This document shows, piece by piece, positions 32,156 to 43,610 of a stretch of 64,000 nt of DNA. A model generated the notes under the pieces. The model ran no database searches and was not told where the DNA came from. It worked only from the letters and a program-made list of their open reading frames with translations. Positions within the stretch are counted from its first letter, which is position 1, and each line of letters opens with the position of its first letter. The DNA comes from Hericium rajendrae (taxonomy: Eukaryota > Basidiomycota > Agaricomycetes > Russulales > Hericiaceae): positions 3,534,001 through 3,598,000 of the forward strand of contig CM065880.1 in NCBI GenBank assembly GCA_033439255.1, in the 5' to 3' direction. The position numbers were made by a program, and so were the translations under genes.

Positions 32156-35013
32156 TCAACCTTCCATTAGTGATCCAAAAGCTTCATTAAGCTCCGTCAC
32201 AGTCTGTTGGTCGCTGATTGCATACTGGAATCCTTCATCGCCATGAATGGGACCCAAGTTCGAAGGCCCCGCGCTTGTCGAGCTTGATGGCCCAACTGTT
32301 CTCGAACTTGATAGGCCCTCCGTCGCGAAATCTGTTGTCCCAGTGACACCAAAATCCAAATTTCCGCTTTCCCAGGCGGCAAATGACCAAGCACGATGTT
32401 GGCCGTAGGAGAAGAATGGCTTGAGGTCAGGCGGTGGCAATAGAGGGTCCAAGAAGATGTTCTCAGGTTCGTGTTCGAACTGAGTGCGATAAGTGGATGG
32501 ATATATAGGACGTGGGCGAGGGGGAGGCTGGAAATGAGGGTATGAGTGCTCGGCTTCGTGACCTAGAGGGGTGAGAACCAGCGGCGCCATTGGTTCGCTG
32601 TTGAGAAATCAGTCCCCGTTCCACCAAAATGTCACTGTACACTCACACTAAGGATAGCTCATCATCAGGTGCGGGATTCCATGCCATCCCTGATGCGTGA
32701 CTGCTAGGTGATGGTGGAGATGCATTGCGCGTCGTTCTCCCCCGCTTCCGAGCGCGCTTTGCGGCACGTTCAGCTACCTTCTCAGCGCGTGTTTCAGCAC
32801 GCTTAGCGTGGATATGAAGTCGGAAACGATCCAGCGTGTCTGCGAGTGAAACTGACGTAGCATCGGAATCTGTAAGGAGGTCTGAAATACGATAAACAAA
32901 GTCCACGGTGATGGTATCTGGCACGCCGGTGATCCAGTTCGCCTTTTCGACAAGACGGTCGAGAGCTGCGGATGATAGGATCCAGCTCTTGGAGAGCCCA
33001 GGATTCCTCACTCGTATTTCTTGCCATCGTCCGTCGCGCCAGTGTTCAAGGCGCCGTCGAAGATCGTCACGTTCGAATGGAGAGCAAGATGTGGAAGATA
33101 GCTTCGGCAGTGAAGAACTTGATGAGGAATGATAGGCAGGATGAGACATGGCTGCCAGTAGTATCGAGTAGTGCCTGATGCGGGCAAGCTCCTCGTCGTT
33201 GACAACACCTATAGGCAAAGACGGGGATAGCCAACACGACTGCGAGCTGCAACAGGCGCCGAGAGGTGGTTTGGCCGGCATTGCGTTGACCTGCCAGGTC
33301 ACGGTGTGACTCTCACCTTCCTCATCTTCGCCATCACTGCTGTCGCTGTCCATGCCAAGGCATCCCATGGACAAGGCCAATTCATCCTCTACTTCTCCGG
33401 CGCCAGTCTTCTTGAGCCCACGGATGTGTGGTGTTGGGCGAAAATACTCACGGGCGTAGTCCCGCAGGCATTCGCCCGACACCGAACGACTGATATATTC
33501 GAGCGCTGCAGGGTCTACCTTCTCCCCTCGCTCTTTCAGCGCAGCCTTCATGGGTGGGTTCACTTGATCATCACGAACGCCATCACCCGCTCGATCCCTC
33601 TCATCTTGACCATTAGTTGGCTCGCCTCCATAGTCTAGATACTCGAAGACCCAGTCCTCGACCAACCAGACCATGGCTGCTGATGTATCAGCCTTGCGCC
33701 CTGCTCGACCACCCTTCTGCATAGCCGAACAGAGGTCTTGGATCCCGTATACCATGGAAAGTTTGATGTCCGGTATGTCGCATCCCATCCCAGCAGCATC
33801 TGTAGCAAATAGCCACCTGATGATTCCAAGTTCATACAGAGCCATGGCTTCGCTCCGGAAGCTCTCTGAGTTAATCCCTGTGAACGAGTATAAGCACTCT
33901 CGCAGGTGAGACGGCAATAATGCACGGAGCATCTCGCACGCTTGACGCGCCTCGCGTCGCATCTTGAAATAGAAAATGGTCTTAGGTAGGTCATCTGGCG
34001 ACGTTGTTGCTGACAGGTTTGCGGGCAGGAATGCGAGTAACGATGCAAAAGATTTTGAGGAAGAGGCCATAGGCCGGACGTATTGCGCCAAGTTTGGTCG
34101 ATCGGCTCCCAGATCAATGCCCCAGAACGGGCGTGCACTACCAAGCCCTAAGGATGCATAGACAGTGTCGAAAATGTGAGTGGGTACGGTTGCTGAGAAT
34201 GCTGCCATCGGGATTTCAGAGCCTGACACGATGCGAAGTGTCTGCAGTTCACCATAGTCTTTTCGAAATTCCCGTTGCCATTGCTCGATGATATGTGCTT
34301 CATCGACAATGGTGACTAATTGCCGCCGTCTGAATGCCTCCGCGCGGAAGAAAGCCTTGAAGCGGTTATTTCGCAGCAAGCACTCAGGCGATGCGTAACA
34401 TAGTCGTATTTCCCCCCTTTCTAACCGTTTGAAGTCTTGCTCCTCTTTGTGGTCTTCATTGATGGCTAATGCAGTTATTATAGGATGGTCAACATCCATA
34501 GCATCACCTGCAATAGTATGTCGATGCGTGCCGTTCAACCGGTTAACCTAGGCATGATGGTTTCAGCCGATGGTGAGTTTGCCTGCGCAGTCATGAAAAC
34601 GGGCTCACTTGATCCATTTGCAGGGCTTTTAGTGGACAGATCACAATGACGAGACTGTCACTGCATGTTAGCTCAGCAGCTATGGCGAGCATCGCAAAGA
34701 CAAGTGATTTTCCGGCGCCGGTAGGTGCAATCACAAAGACATCATTGTTTTCGAGAATTTTGACGGTTGTCTGTACTTGCCAGAGATGCGGCTGGTATCC
34801 AAATATTGTCCGGGTAGCTTTGGTAAGCTGCGCGACTGGGACCATGCCCTTCAATCGTGGCCATGGCTTTCTTCCGCCCGACTGAGACAAGCTCTGCTCG
34901 AAGATATCTAGGGTATTGTTTGCTAGTGGTGCTCGTGGTGGTGTGGAAAAGCGAAATGAGTGTAGATGTGAAGGAGGGGATGGTGGTGGAGTAGTATAGA
35001 TATCTATGTCCAT
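32156..35013 (-). CDS. RecQ-like superfamily 2 DNA helicase
   Basis: The start at 35013 gives MDIDIYTTPPPSPPSH. Exon 1 (35013-34609) has GYQPHLWQVQTTVKILEN and Walker A APTGAGKS, and ends KALQMDQ. An intron (gtgagc...cctag) leads to exon 2: VDEAH (motif II), MAAFSATVP (motif III), FYFKMRREARQACEML, LFATDAAGMGCDIPDI (motif V) and QKGGRAGR (motif VI). It runs to DDELSLV at about 32644. A third exon after a 49-nt intron (gtgagt...caacag) ends at 32156 (FGSLMEG). The predicted size is about 900 aa. The motif set is that of RecQ-family 3'-5' helicases; the C-terminal half has no recognised RQC or HRDC domain. Its location inside the inverted repeats, convergent with the transposase, suggests a role in transposition. 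Confidence 0.88.
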
Positions 35014-35189
35014 GTCTTTACCAGAAAGACGGAGAGTGTAGCACTTTTCTGAACAGACAGGCTCGACTTCAAAGCAATTGAAATGCCAGATCTCATCTTA
35101 TCGGTGTGGTTTTTAATCTTATCGACGGAACCTGTCTCATCTCCGAGCGGAATTACATAATCTGTAATGAGTCTACAAAAGTTTTTGTA

Positions 35190-35284
35190 GTGCGACTACA
35201 AGATAAGCCGGCGCCTACCCGACCCCCCGGGCGCTAACGACTTTGATACAAGACCCTCACGCGTGGGGTCTTGGTATGAGACTA
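35190..35284 (-). repeat. Transposon right terminal inverted repeat
   Basis: Read from the end on the minus strand it starts TAGTCTC. A near-perfect hairpin follows (plus strand AGACCCTCAC 35251-35260 / GTGGGGTCT 35263-35271), then TTGTATCAAAGTC, GGGGGGTCGGGTAGG and GGCTTATCTTGTAG. Confidence 0.8.
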
Positions 35285-35294
35285 CTATCACAGT

Positions 35295-35629
35295 CGCGAT
35301 CTGGACAAAGTGTGGAAGGAAGATTTCGTTCCAAGCTCCTTGGCTCCGTTCGCGCAATCGACGATGTACAGGTATTGAACAGCTTGTAGACGTCCACTCC
35401 CCAGGTGGTCGAACTCGATGGTGTTCCAATCACCACCATGCCGCATCCACGCTCCCAGTCGCTGCTCGAAAACAAAGTCGACAATGCCTATGCAAACGTG
35501 TTGATGTGTTGTCGGAAGCGGCGTCATACAGAGATGTCGTTGTCAACAGTTACAGGACTACATCGATAAAGATAACTTTTCCCTGAGGACATGGGTATAG
35601 CAGTTACAGGTTCCTGGTACGATTAGGCG
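35295..35629 (-). other. Flank of the transposon, possible 5' part of split host gene
   Basis: Minus-strand frames here are open toward the insertion site (VDFVFEQRLGAWMRHGGDWN in one frame, HFVQIATVI in another). Which frame is coding cannot be decided by eye. See 26709-26951 for the other side. Confidence 0.3.
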
Positions 35630-36318
35630 TCATTCATCTATCGCATACCACAACGGCGTGATCTTCTCAACGCCCATGAACTTCCGATATCGCTCAATCC
35701 GCTCCGCCGAGATATCCTCCACAGCCTGCGACCCCAGCTCATTATCCGTCAGCCACAGCACCGATATCACCACTGGGACATCGTCGCTCGGCGGCGGTAG
35801 ATACCCGCCCGCGAACGCGTTGACGCACCAGGTTGTCGGTAGACCATGGCGGGATAGGAAAACCATTTTCAGGCTTGAGAAAAACTCCGAGTGTGCCACA
35901 TCCTGGTCGAGCGGGTCGTCGAGCGGGCCAAAGTCATTCTCCGTGCACCATTTGTCGAGAAAGGCGTTGTCAAAGCCGATGCCGTAGACCCATTTTCGCC
36001 GGCCAGGGTGGTCCCTGCGTCGGGTGGGCGGAGTGGTAGTCATAGGCGCGGGCGCGGGCTCTCGCGCTCTTTGTCTCTGATGTCTTGCGTCCTGCGTCAC
36101 TATTTGTGGCGCTGCGGATTCTTCTTCGTCCCCCGAATGCTCTGGAGTTATTGTCCCAGTTTCGGAGTGTCTCTGTAGAATCGCAGGCACCGCACCAACT
36201 TGGACTTGTTCGGCTGTGGATTCAGGCTGGGACCTGGGCAACTGTGAGCAGCAATCTCGTGGTGTATCCCAGGAAGCAGGACACGTACATGTTGAGGGAC
36301 GTGTCGGAGATCATGTAC
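35630..36318 (-). CDS. Small WY-motif family protein
   Basis: The main exon (about 36237-35630) is preceded by a 26-nt exon (MISDTSLN plus AT) joined through a gtacgt...gcccag intron, so ATG is completed at the junction before SQPESTAEQVQ. It has the conserved set seen at 16.8 kb: WVYGIGFDNAFLDKWCTEND, FFSSLKMVFLSRHG, VVISVLWLTDNELGSQAVED and the C-terminal ITPLWYAIDE. About 210 residues. No known domain. It is intact and more divergent than the 16.8/21.5-kb pair. The common exon structure shows that the three genes are paralogues. Confidence 0.65.
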
Positions 36319-36330
36319 AACCCATAGCGC

Positions 36331-37607
36331 GTGTCTGAGCGCTATATATTTCAGAACACGCAGGCGCTCATGTTTGCGCCGTCGTGTCTGCCTCATTCCC
36401 GATATCGATGGCCGTTAAGTAGCTGTTCCAATTCGGAAGTTCCTCGCGGGTTTGATTGCCTAGAGCGTGGCCATGGAGTAGATGGGCGCAGAGGCTGTAT
36501 TGCACCGTTACTAGACAGGCCGCTGGCTGCAATCACGCAGCATACGTAGAGTTTATAGCCACCGTGCGTGAAGGTTCTGCTTCGTGCCGTGTCCTTGTTC
36601 TGTATATGGACGGTGACGCTTTGAAAGGCTTGTCGCGACGATGAGTCTGATTGTGATATGTGCTAATTCGTCATCTGGATGGCTCTCTCTGAACAAAAGC
36701 CCCGGCTAAACGATATGAGAAATGCACATGCGGCGTTCTCTGCGGCGGATGTAAATGCTACAATCATCGGTGCAAAACGTGGCCACGAATTACTTACACT
36801 GCGTGCCCGGCTGCACGTCCTAAACTCTGTTTTTTGACGCTTTCTGTCAGGATGCTGGATCTGGAATCATGACCGCCGATCGCTCGCACAAGCGTACAAG
36901 GTCTCTTGGGTTCTACTGAGGAGCTTCGTAGCAATGGCCTCAGCCCAGGGACAATACCAGCTACGCACCTTGGGTCAAGAACGTGAACGCTGTGCAGTTC
37001 CGAAGCGCGACCCGGTTTACATCTTGATTGACCGGTCGCGAAATTCCTTCATGATTCCAAGGCAGAGATCTGAAATTCTCGGATGCTTGAGATGGACAGC
37101 GTCCACGATTCATGTCAAGAGCCATAACAACGAAAACAGATGAATTACATCAAGAGCATAGGAATGTCTACCCTGGTGGGCAGATCTTCCAGCGACCGTT
37201 ACCGAAAGGTGAGAAAACAAGCCATCCACTGTCCTTGTTCGACCTTTATGGCCTGGCGTGGCAACGACCAGCGCGTTTTCTGCACATGAATCAGAACTAA
37301 TTCCAATAGTTAGGACCCGAGTATACCATTCAGGAATAGATCCCCTGCGGACACTGGTACGGACGCCAAAGCGCACCCGGCGTACGAGGTCCCGAGCTCA
37401 CGCAGCCTTTTTGGTATCATGACGCCGCAATCTGAGCACAATGCGAGAGGTCAAAGCGAGAATTGACTCGTATGCGGCGGGAATGAACCTACGTATCACT
37501 CCTGTTCGGCGCCATATATAAGGGGACGTGAAAGCGGAAGGCCCTTTTTCTTTCAATAGTTCCCGTTCCTTGCCTCGACTTCCTCCACTACAATACCCGC
37601 TTTGACG
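36331..37607. other. Intergenic, promoter of zinc-finger gene at right end
   Basis: No gene is recognised. The right end holds a TATA box (next entry). Confidence 0.4.
37513..37522 (+). promoter_or_regulatory. TATA box of the C2H2 zinc-finger gene
   Basis: CATATATAAG lies about 90 bp before the ATG at 37608. This is a suitable distance for transcription starting near 37545 with a short 5' leader. Confidence 0.5.
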
Positions 37608-39307
37608 ATGACGTCTTCGCTAGATTCTCTGGACCTGCGGGTCCCTGCGTCTGTTACCACCCAGGATATATACGACGCGGTCATCAGCTTCAGCGACGAC
37701 GCTGAATTGCTTGATATTCTCGCTACTCTTCCCCCACAAGGCGACCAGGTGAGCGCGTATAAATTTCTGTACTGGATCGCGGTGCCCACCGTTGTCACCA
37801 CATTCGCCTAGGACGCCTTCAACATGGCCATGGGCCATGTCCACAGCGACTTCAACGCCAATGACACGACTACCTTCCAAATGGTGAGTGTCGCTTTCGC
37901 TTCTAATATGAGATGCACATTCCACCGACCTTGTTGGACCACGCAGGATCCATGGTCCACCGCCGCGACGACCCGCACTACCATCTGCGATGCAGATGCT
38001 GGCAGCGCCTATGGCATCCCCGCCGGATTTAACGATAGCCAGGATGCATGGAGCAGTCGCCTGGGTGAAATGAATGTGAGTATTTCGTACACGAGGAGAG
38101 AAATGAGTTACATACTGTTATCGCCTAGGCCATCTCCAGTCAGTCCTCGAATTTTGAGCAATATAACGCCCTGCCTGAGGTCAGCATCGCCAGCATGGGT
38201 ACGATGCACGCCCAAATCCCGACATCCGCAGCCCATCCTCACTTCCATCGTATATCCCCGAGAAGCGCTTACCAGCGACCTTGCAGCGAGCACACCTACA
38301 ATGATCAGCACATCCAGCAAGTTGCTCACACCGTCTATCAGCATACCATCGACCCACGCCTGCTTCTGAACGGCGTGAATGTGCCCTCCCAACCTACGAC
38401 GCCGCCGCTCCCAAAATGGTCTCCGCACAGCCCTGCCATGCGGTCATTGGGTGATACCAGTTCCTCTGCGATGTCACTCTCATCGACGACGCCCAAGTTG
38501 CCCATTTACCCGGAGAACATCGGCATGAAAATCGCAGGGTCCCCGTATATGGGCCGCGAGAAGCCGGTAGTGACGACAGCCGTCCAGATGCCATTTTCCG
38601 CGCTGAGCGGGCATGGATCGTCGCGCGCTGAGGCTGAACAGTCGGCGTTAGCATCAGGACGGACGCGCGGAAAGCGCAAGGCCGACGAGGCCAACATCGG
38701 AGATCATGATCATCACCTAGACCATGATAGTGCTGCACAGAGCAGCATACAGACCCACCCTCGGTCGGCCAAGCGGCAGAGGATGTCAGCTGCCCAAACC
38801 AGGGCCCAAATGACCGTCAGTCCCAACGTCGGGACCTCAACCCAGACGGCCATTCAGGCCCTGAAAAAACCACAGATAGACTCCAAAGCTTCCAGCCTCG
38901 GAGACCAAGTCCCCAAGACCTTTAACTCGGAGGATCTACCTGGGTCCATCACAGGGCCCAGCACAGTTACGCCCAAGCAGATATCCCCGGGCAAGAAGCG
39001 GAGGACGAGACGGAAAGCGAAGGGAGAGAAGGAGGAGATGTGTCCTTGGGACGGATGCGGGAAACACGCCAGCCGACTAGCTGACTTGAGGCGCCATATT
39101 AAAAACATCCACCTCCAGCAGAAGGCACGTTGCAAGATTTGCGGGAAGGGCGCGAAGGAGCACCGCAAAGACTCCGTCCAGAGGCACTTGAGAACAACCC
39201 ACCACTTCTCGGAGACGGCGCAGATGGAAGCACAAATCGTGTACTTGGAGGTGAAGGTGGAGCCACGGGTGTTAGAGTGGCTGAAGGCTGTGGGGATCGA
39301 GCTATAG
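37608..39307 (+). CDS. C2H2 zinc-finger protein, putative transcription factor
   Basis: Four exons: 37608-37748, about 37812-37884, 37948-38074 and 38130-39307, each with a GTGAGx donor and CTAG/GCAG acceptor. The protein is about 500 aa. The N-terminal region is acidic and low-complexity. A long Ser/Thr/Pro-rich middle contains RTRGKRKADE, and a basic stretch GKKRRTRRKAKGEK (likely nuclear localisation) precedes two C-terminal fingers, CPWDGCGKHASRLADLRRHI..H and CKICGKGAKEHRKDSVQRHL..H. It ends EWLKAVGIEL. The second finger has an unusually long spacing between Cys and His pairs. Target unknown. Two damaged partial copies of its last exon occur at 41150-41696 and about 56070-56330. Confidence 0.8.
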
Positions 39308-41149
39308 TGGAACGCGAGGGACGAGAGCAGAGGGCTCGTCGAGAATGAGGAGGCAATCAAGCGAGATGTGTGCTTTGGGGTAACAATGCAGGTCGCTCTC
39401 CCGTCGCGAGCGAGTCGCGAGCGCGTTACAACACGTTCTCTTGAGCTTTCAACGGTGAGCATACAAAGACCAGCTACGGCACAGTGCAGGATATCGGTAC
39501 TGGATGGACGTTACCTTTTTATTTCTACCTTTCTCTTTTATCGTATCTGGCGCAAGATGTTCCGTTCCCACATGATCCGCCCTGTATTTTCGCATGTCAT
39601 CTTCTCGTGTCTCTTATCAACGGCCATCGCCATTGCTTCTGGCGTTGTCCATCATCATCGCCGTATTCCTTATCTACACAGTGCGACATGTCGTACATCC
39701 AAACGTGAAATCCTGAGATTCGATGACAGGAAATCATGGGGTCGCATTCGACTACTTAGTACCAGACGACAAGCTTCTCCTCGAAAACATAACTCACCTG
39801 CGATCCCTCATGCAACATAGATTCGCAAAGCAGCAGGGATGATCAATAATGATGTCGGGGCTGAGCGCTGAGACTCGGCTGAGACAGCGACAAAGAGGAG
39901 AAACCGAACCATCAAGTGAACCAGAACGGCGTGTGAATCGCTAAATAAGCGCCCAATACCTCTGTTTAGCGGCTCCCGAACTTCGCAAGCTTCACACTTC
40001 AAGGGCTCCATTAACACTCTGCAGGACTTTCCGAATCTTATATTCCACCACGCTAGATGAGTAGGGACCGGCATGTGTGCCAGTGAAGGTGCGTACAATG
40101 CACGTCGTTTATTTACTCGCCTGGTCCTTAGACTCTTCGATCTCTGTGAAGACGTCGGTCCTTATGTGTCCGTTTGGACGCATGGGAATGCACTATGAGC
40201 ACTGTGACGGCGTAGTGCATGTAAGGCTCGTGTTTTGTATCATTATGTCCCTACCACGCGCATGCGCGCATTCGACGTTCTCATCCAAGTTAGTGACAAT
40301 TTAAAACGGCACGACCTAGCATGCATGATGATGCAGATGCATTCCCCTAACGTCATGGCCTTCCAGATTTCCGGCGCGACTACCCGCGAGAGTGATCATA
40401 CTGTTGCGGGCATGCGCCAGACTCTTGCTAACGGCCAGAGAAGCACGACGATCATACCGCGCTGGCACTGCGAGCTGCAGCTAATTGACCGAGCGCGGGA
40501 CCATGCTTAAAAAACAGTGATTGTGGCTTTGTCGAAACGAGCAAGCTCTCCTTCAAGATCTATGATGAGTACCTCAGGCGGATTGTACGGCCGCCTGTCC
40601 CGCAGCCCCGTTGGAGATTATCTGAGATGTCTGTGAAGCAACAATCGTCGTGGGCCGTTCTCGATGGACCGATAATGGACCTCATTGACCAGGATGTGCT
40701 GCACGATATCGTCGTGAATCGCCCCGAGTTACTGTGACAGACGCTCGTGAGCGATTCCAGGAAAGCTCGTCAGGATAGTAGCATACGGTAGGATCGCACC
40801 CGACAGCGGCGCATCGCACTCGACAGCGGATCGCACTCGACAGCAGATCGCACTCGACTTTGTCGCTGCTTCGTTGATCTCTCCTTGAACAGATGCAATA
40901 GAACCGACCTCGGCCACGACCCTCGAGAGCTAGCTCCTCTAGACCAACAAATAAGTGCGAATGATGGTATCTAACCACAGAGAGGATGGCCCCATAGTGA
41001 CACCGGCTGCTGCCAGACAGTAGCGGTACGCAGCACGCCGAAACCAAGTCGACGACATTGCGTCAAGCACGGCAAGCGTAAGGCAGATGACATCGAGAGC
41101 GTGATCGCCAGCTCGATCATCGTAGCACTGCATAGAGCATACAAAGACA
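39308..41149. other. Intergenic, small tandem repeat
   Basis: No gene is recognised. A short imperfect tandem repeat (GATCGCACTCGACAGC units, about four) lies at 40793-40860. Confidence 0.45.
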
Positions 41150-41696
41150 TCCTCAGTCGGCGAAACGGCCGAGGACATCATCAGCCCGAACCAGGGCCAG
41201 AATAACCGTCAGTCCCAATATCGGGACCTCAACCCAGACGGCCGTTCCGGCCCTGGAAAACTCACAGATAGACTCCAAAGGCTCTGGCCGTGGAGAACAA
41301 GTCCCCAAGACCTTCAACTCGGAGGATCTACCTGGGTCCATCACAGGGCCCAGCACAGTTACGTCCAAGCAGACATCCCCAGGCAAGAAGCGGGGGACGA
41401 GACGGAAAGCAAAGAGAGAGAAGGAGATGTGCCCATGGAACGGATGCGGGAAACACGCCAGCCGATTGGCTGATATGAGGCGCCATATCAAGACGATCCA
41501 CCTCCAGAAGAAGGCGCGTTGCAGGATCTGCGGGGAGGGCGCGAGGGAGCACCGCAAAGACTCCGTCAAGAGGCACTTGAGAACAACCCACCACTTCTCG
41601 GAGACGGCGCAGATGGAGGCGCAAATCGTGGAGGTGGAGGTGGAGGTGGAGCCACGGGTGCTAGAGTGGTTGAAGACTGTGGGGATCGAGTTGTAA
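41150..41696 (+). pseudogene. Partial duplicate of the C2H2 gene (last exon only)
   Basis: It matches about 38770-39307 of the parent gene. An open frame runs ARITVSPNIGTSTQTAV, EQVPKTFNSEDLPGSITGP, GKKRGTRRKAKREKE, both zinc fingers (CPWNGCGKHASRLADMRRHI and CRICGEGAREHRKDSVKRHL) and the end EWLKTVGIEL-stop. The first three exons and promoter are missing. A truncated product from the ATG before CPWNGC (41427) would still have both fingers. Confidence 0.65.
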
Positions 41697-42427
41697 TTGA
41701 AACTCAACTGACGAGTCTTGTACTTTCGCGTGGCATTTGATTGTGTCTCTTATCCACGGCTATCGCCAGTGCTTCCAGTTCCATCCACGATCTTTGCAGC
41801 ATCTCTGATCTGCAATGCAACGTGTTATCCATTCGAACGTGAGCTTCAACGACAGCTGCAGATAGAAAGCCGGACAACAAGCTCATCTATAACTTAGGAA
41901 GAGATAGCACTGTGAGAGCTCACCTTTGCTTCCCTGTGGAGAATACAACCTTGTATAACAAAAGAGCCCGTCTCGCGCGAGAACAGAAGGATTAAGTGTT
42001 CAAGCTCGTGGATGTTGAGATGTAAAGTCAAAGAGTCAGACGAGAGTGAGATTCCTCCGGCACATCTCGCAGATCGCGGTGCCGCGGTAGCCGAATCGCC
42101 AAGCGCCCAGAGAATGGCGGCCACCACGCAATCTTCTCCAAAGCTGTCGAGCTCAACAGTTTCAAATCGCCTTTCAATTGCAGTCACGATGTCCAGTATA
42201 AACACTCTCTCATTCTATCGCCTGAACACTTTACGATCACAGCGCAACCTGGTTCCACAATTCTATCTCAATGCAGATCAGTCTCACAATTCACGGTGAA
42301 GACGAGGACCGAGTGCGAGCTCGAGCCAACTGATGCTCTGCAATCTCACCATACAGAGCGCATAAAATAAGCATCCATACTCTGCGTAGATACCTCCACG
42401 GACTGAGCCGTATCTACCAAGTAAAAC
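41697..42427. other. Intergenic, no recognised gene
   Basis: A minus-strand frame at 42205-41894 (ERRFETVELDSFGEDCVV) is open, but it has no recognisable domain or splice context. Confidence 0.3.
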
Positions 42428-43610
42428 TCAACGATACGCAAAAGACCCGCCATTGAGCGAGACCTCAGACAGCATACATATGGAGTCTTCCGCCTCCATC
42501 TCTCCGTCCTCCCCGTCCCCGTACCGCTCGACGTACTCTCGCTCCAGCCGCGCGGCGTTCTCGGCGGCGAGCGCAGGCAGCGGATGCCCCGCGCGCGCGA
42601 ACGCGACGAATGCGGGATCGCCCATGATGCTCAGCACCGCTGCGCCGTACATGTAGTCGAGCGCGAGGCTGGATGGCGCGTGCGCGCAGTGCGCATCGCC
42701 GTTACGCGTGCCGTCGACGAAGGGCACGCGGCGCGTGGTGTGCAGGAACTGCAGCGTGAGCCGTGCCGCCGGCGTGCTCGGGAGCGGCTCTGCGCCTGGG
42801 GCGTACGGGACGTCGGCAGGGTCCATGGCGAAGTTCGGGGTCTGGCGATTCGGTGAGCGGCTAGTATGGAATGGACGGCGGCACCACTGACGAGGAGTAT
42901 CGCGCTGGCGCATGGGATATCGGCGGACGCGCCGTACAGGTGGCAGTGGATGTTCTTCGAGACCATGATCCGATTGCGGACGTCGTCGATCGTGTCGATG
43001 CGGTCGCTGAGCCGGCGGGGATCGCCCTCTGGGTACTTCGCGCTGGCTCTGGCGGATGTGAGCGCGTGTATGTACTGCCGCAGCTGCGATAAATCCGGCG
43101 TTGGAAATCGGGATGGAGGACGACTTACTTTGTCGCCCTTTGCGTAGGGGATTAAATGGACGCCGGCGAGCGCAGCAGAGCCGGTAAAGATGCAGTTCTC
43201 ACCGTCCCGCTCGAGCAGCGGGCCTAGGTCCTGCTCGCACGGTTTTGAGATGCTGTCGACGTCTGGACAGCAGAGCTGGATAGCCGATGGGTCCACGAGG
43301 AGCTCCGCGAGCGATGATAGCGCTGACAACAAGCATAAGAATGAACTTATCTAGATACAGCAGATAGATCCGTACATCCCTGTGGCTTGAAATAGTACTT
43401 GTCAAGCAGGCCATCTGTGGCCTCGTAATCGACAACTTCTTCACCGTCTTCCGTCTTGCGCAGCTCCCCCTCTAGCCCAATTATGCAGTATAAGACATAA
43501 CGAAGCCATTTGAGAGGCCGGTGGCTGAGCGTGAGCAGCCGCTCGGTGTCGATGCTGAAAACACGGCGTGGTTCATCCAGGAGTGCGACTACTGTGATGT
43601 TGCTGGTCAT
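42428..43610 (-). CDS. HNH_2 nuclease-domain protein, copy 1
   Basis: Four exons from the ATG at 43610. Exon 1 is MTSNITVVALLDEPRRVFSI, HRPLKWLRYVLYCIIGLEGE and LLDKYYFKPQG. Exon 2 is the HNH core, LLERDGENCIFTG, VHLIPYAKGDK. Exon 3 is YIHALTSARASAKY, IDTIDDVRNRIMVSKNIHCHLY. Exon 4 begins TPNFAMDPADVPYAPG and includes LALDYMYGAAVLSIMGDPAF. Introns are gtacgg...tgtcag, gtaagt...cggcag and gtcagt...cgccag. H (VHLIP), N (DVRNRI) and H (NIHCH) match PF13391. Its C-terminus (SICMLSEVSLNGGSFAYR) lacks the EDAVAGLWFSA tail of the sister copies, so it is shortened. Cellular role unknown; this nuclease-like family is greatly expanded in Agaricomycetes. Confidence 0.78.

Larger units (their letters stand above)
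26962..35284. mobile_element. AcademH-like DNA transposon (8.3 kb) with transposase and helicase
   Basis: The element is 8,323 bp and is flanked by a 10-bp direct repeat CTATCACAGT (26952-26961 and 35285-35294). Its termini are imperfect inverted repeats starting TAGGCTC and TAGTCTC. Each is followed by a hairpin, then the shared TTGTATCAAAGTC (27000-27012; reverse complement 35239-35251), GGGGGTC/GGTAGG and CTTATCT motifs. Inside are a DUF6589 gene (plus), a GC-rich leucine-repeat gene (minus) and a RecQ-like helicase gene (minus). From general knowledge, the Academ superfamily includes a lineage in fungi and animals (AcademH) that encodes a helicase; the gene pair and the target duplication fit that. 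The transposase and helicase frames are open after splicing and the ends are preserved, so it looks whole and young. The family name is inference. Confidence 0.85.
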
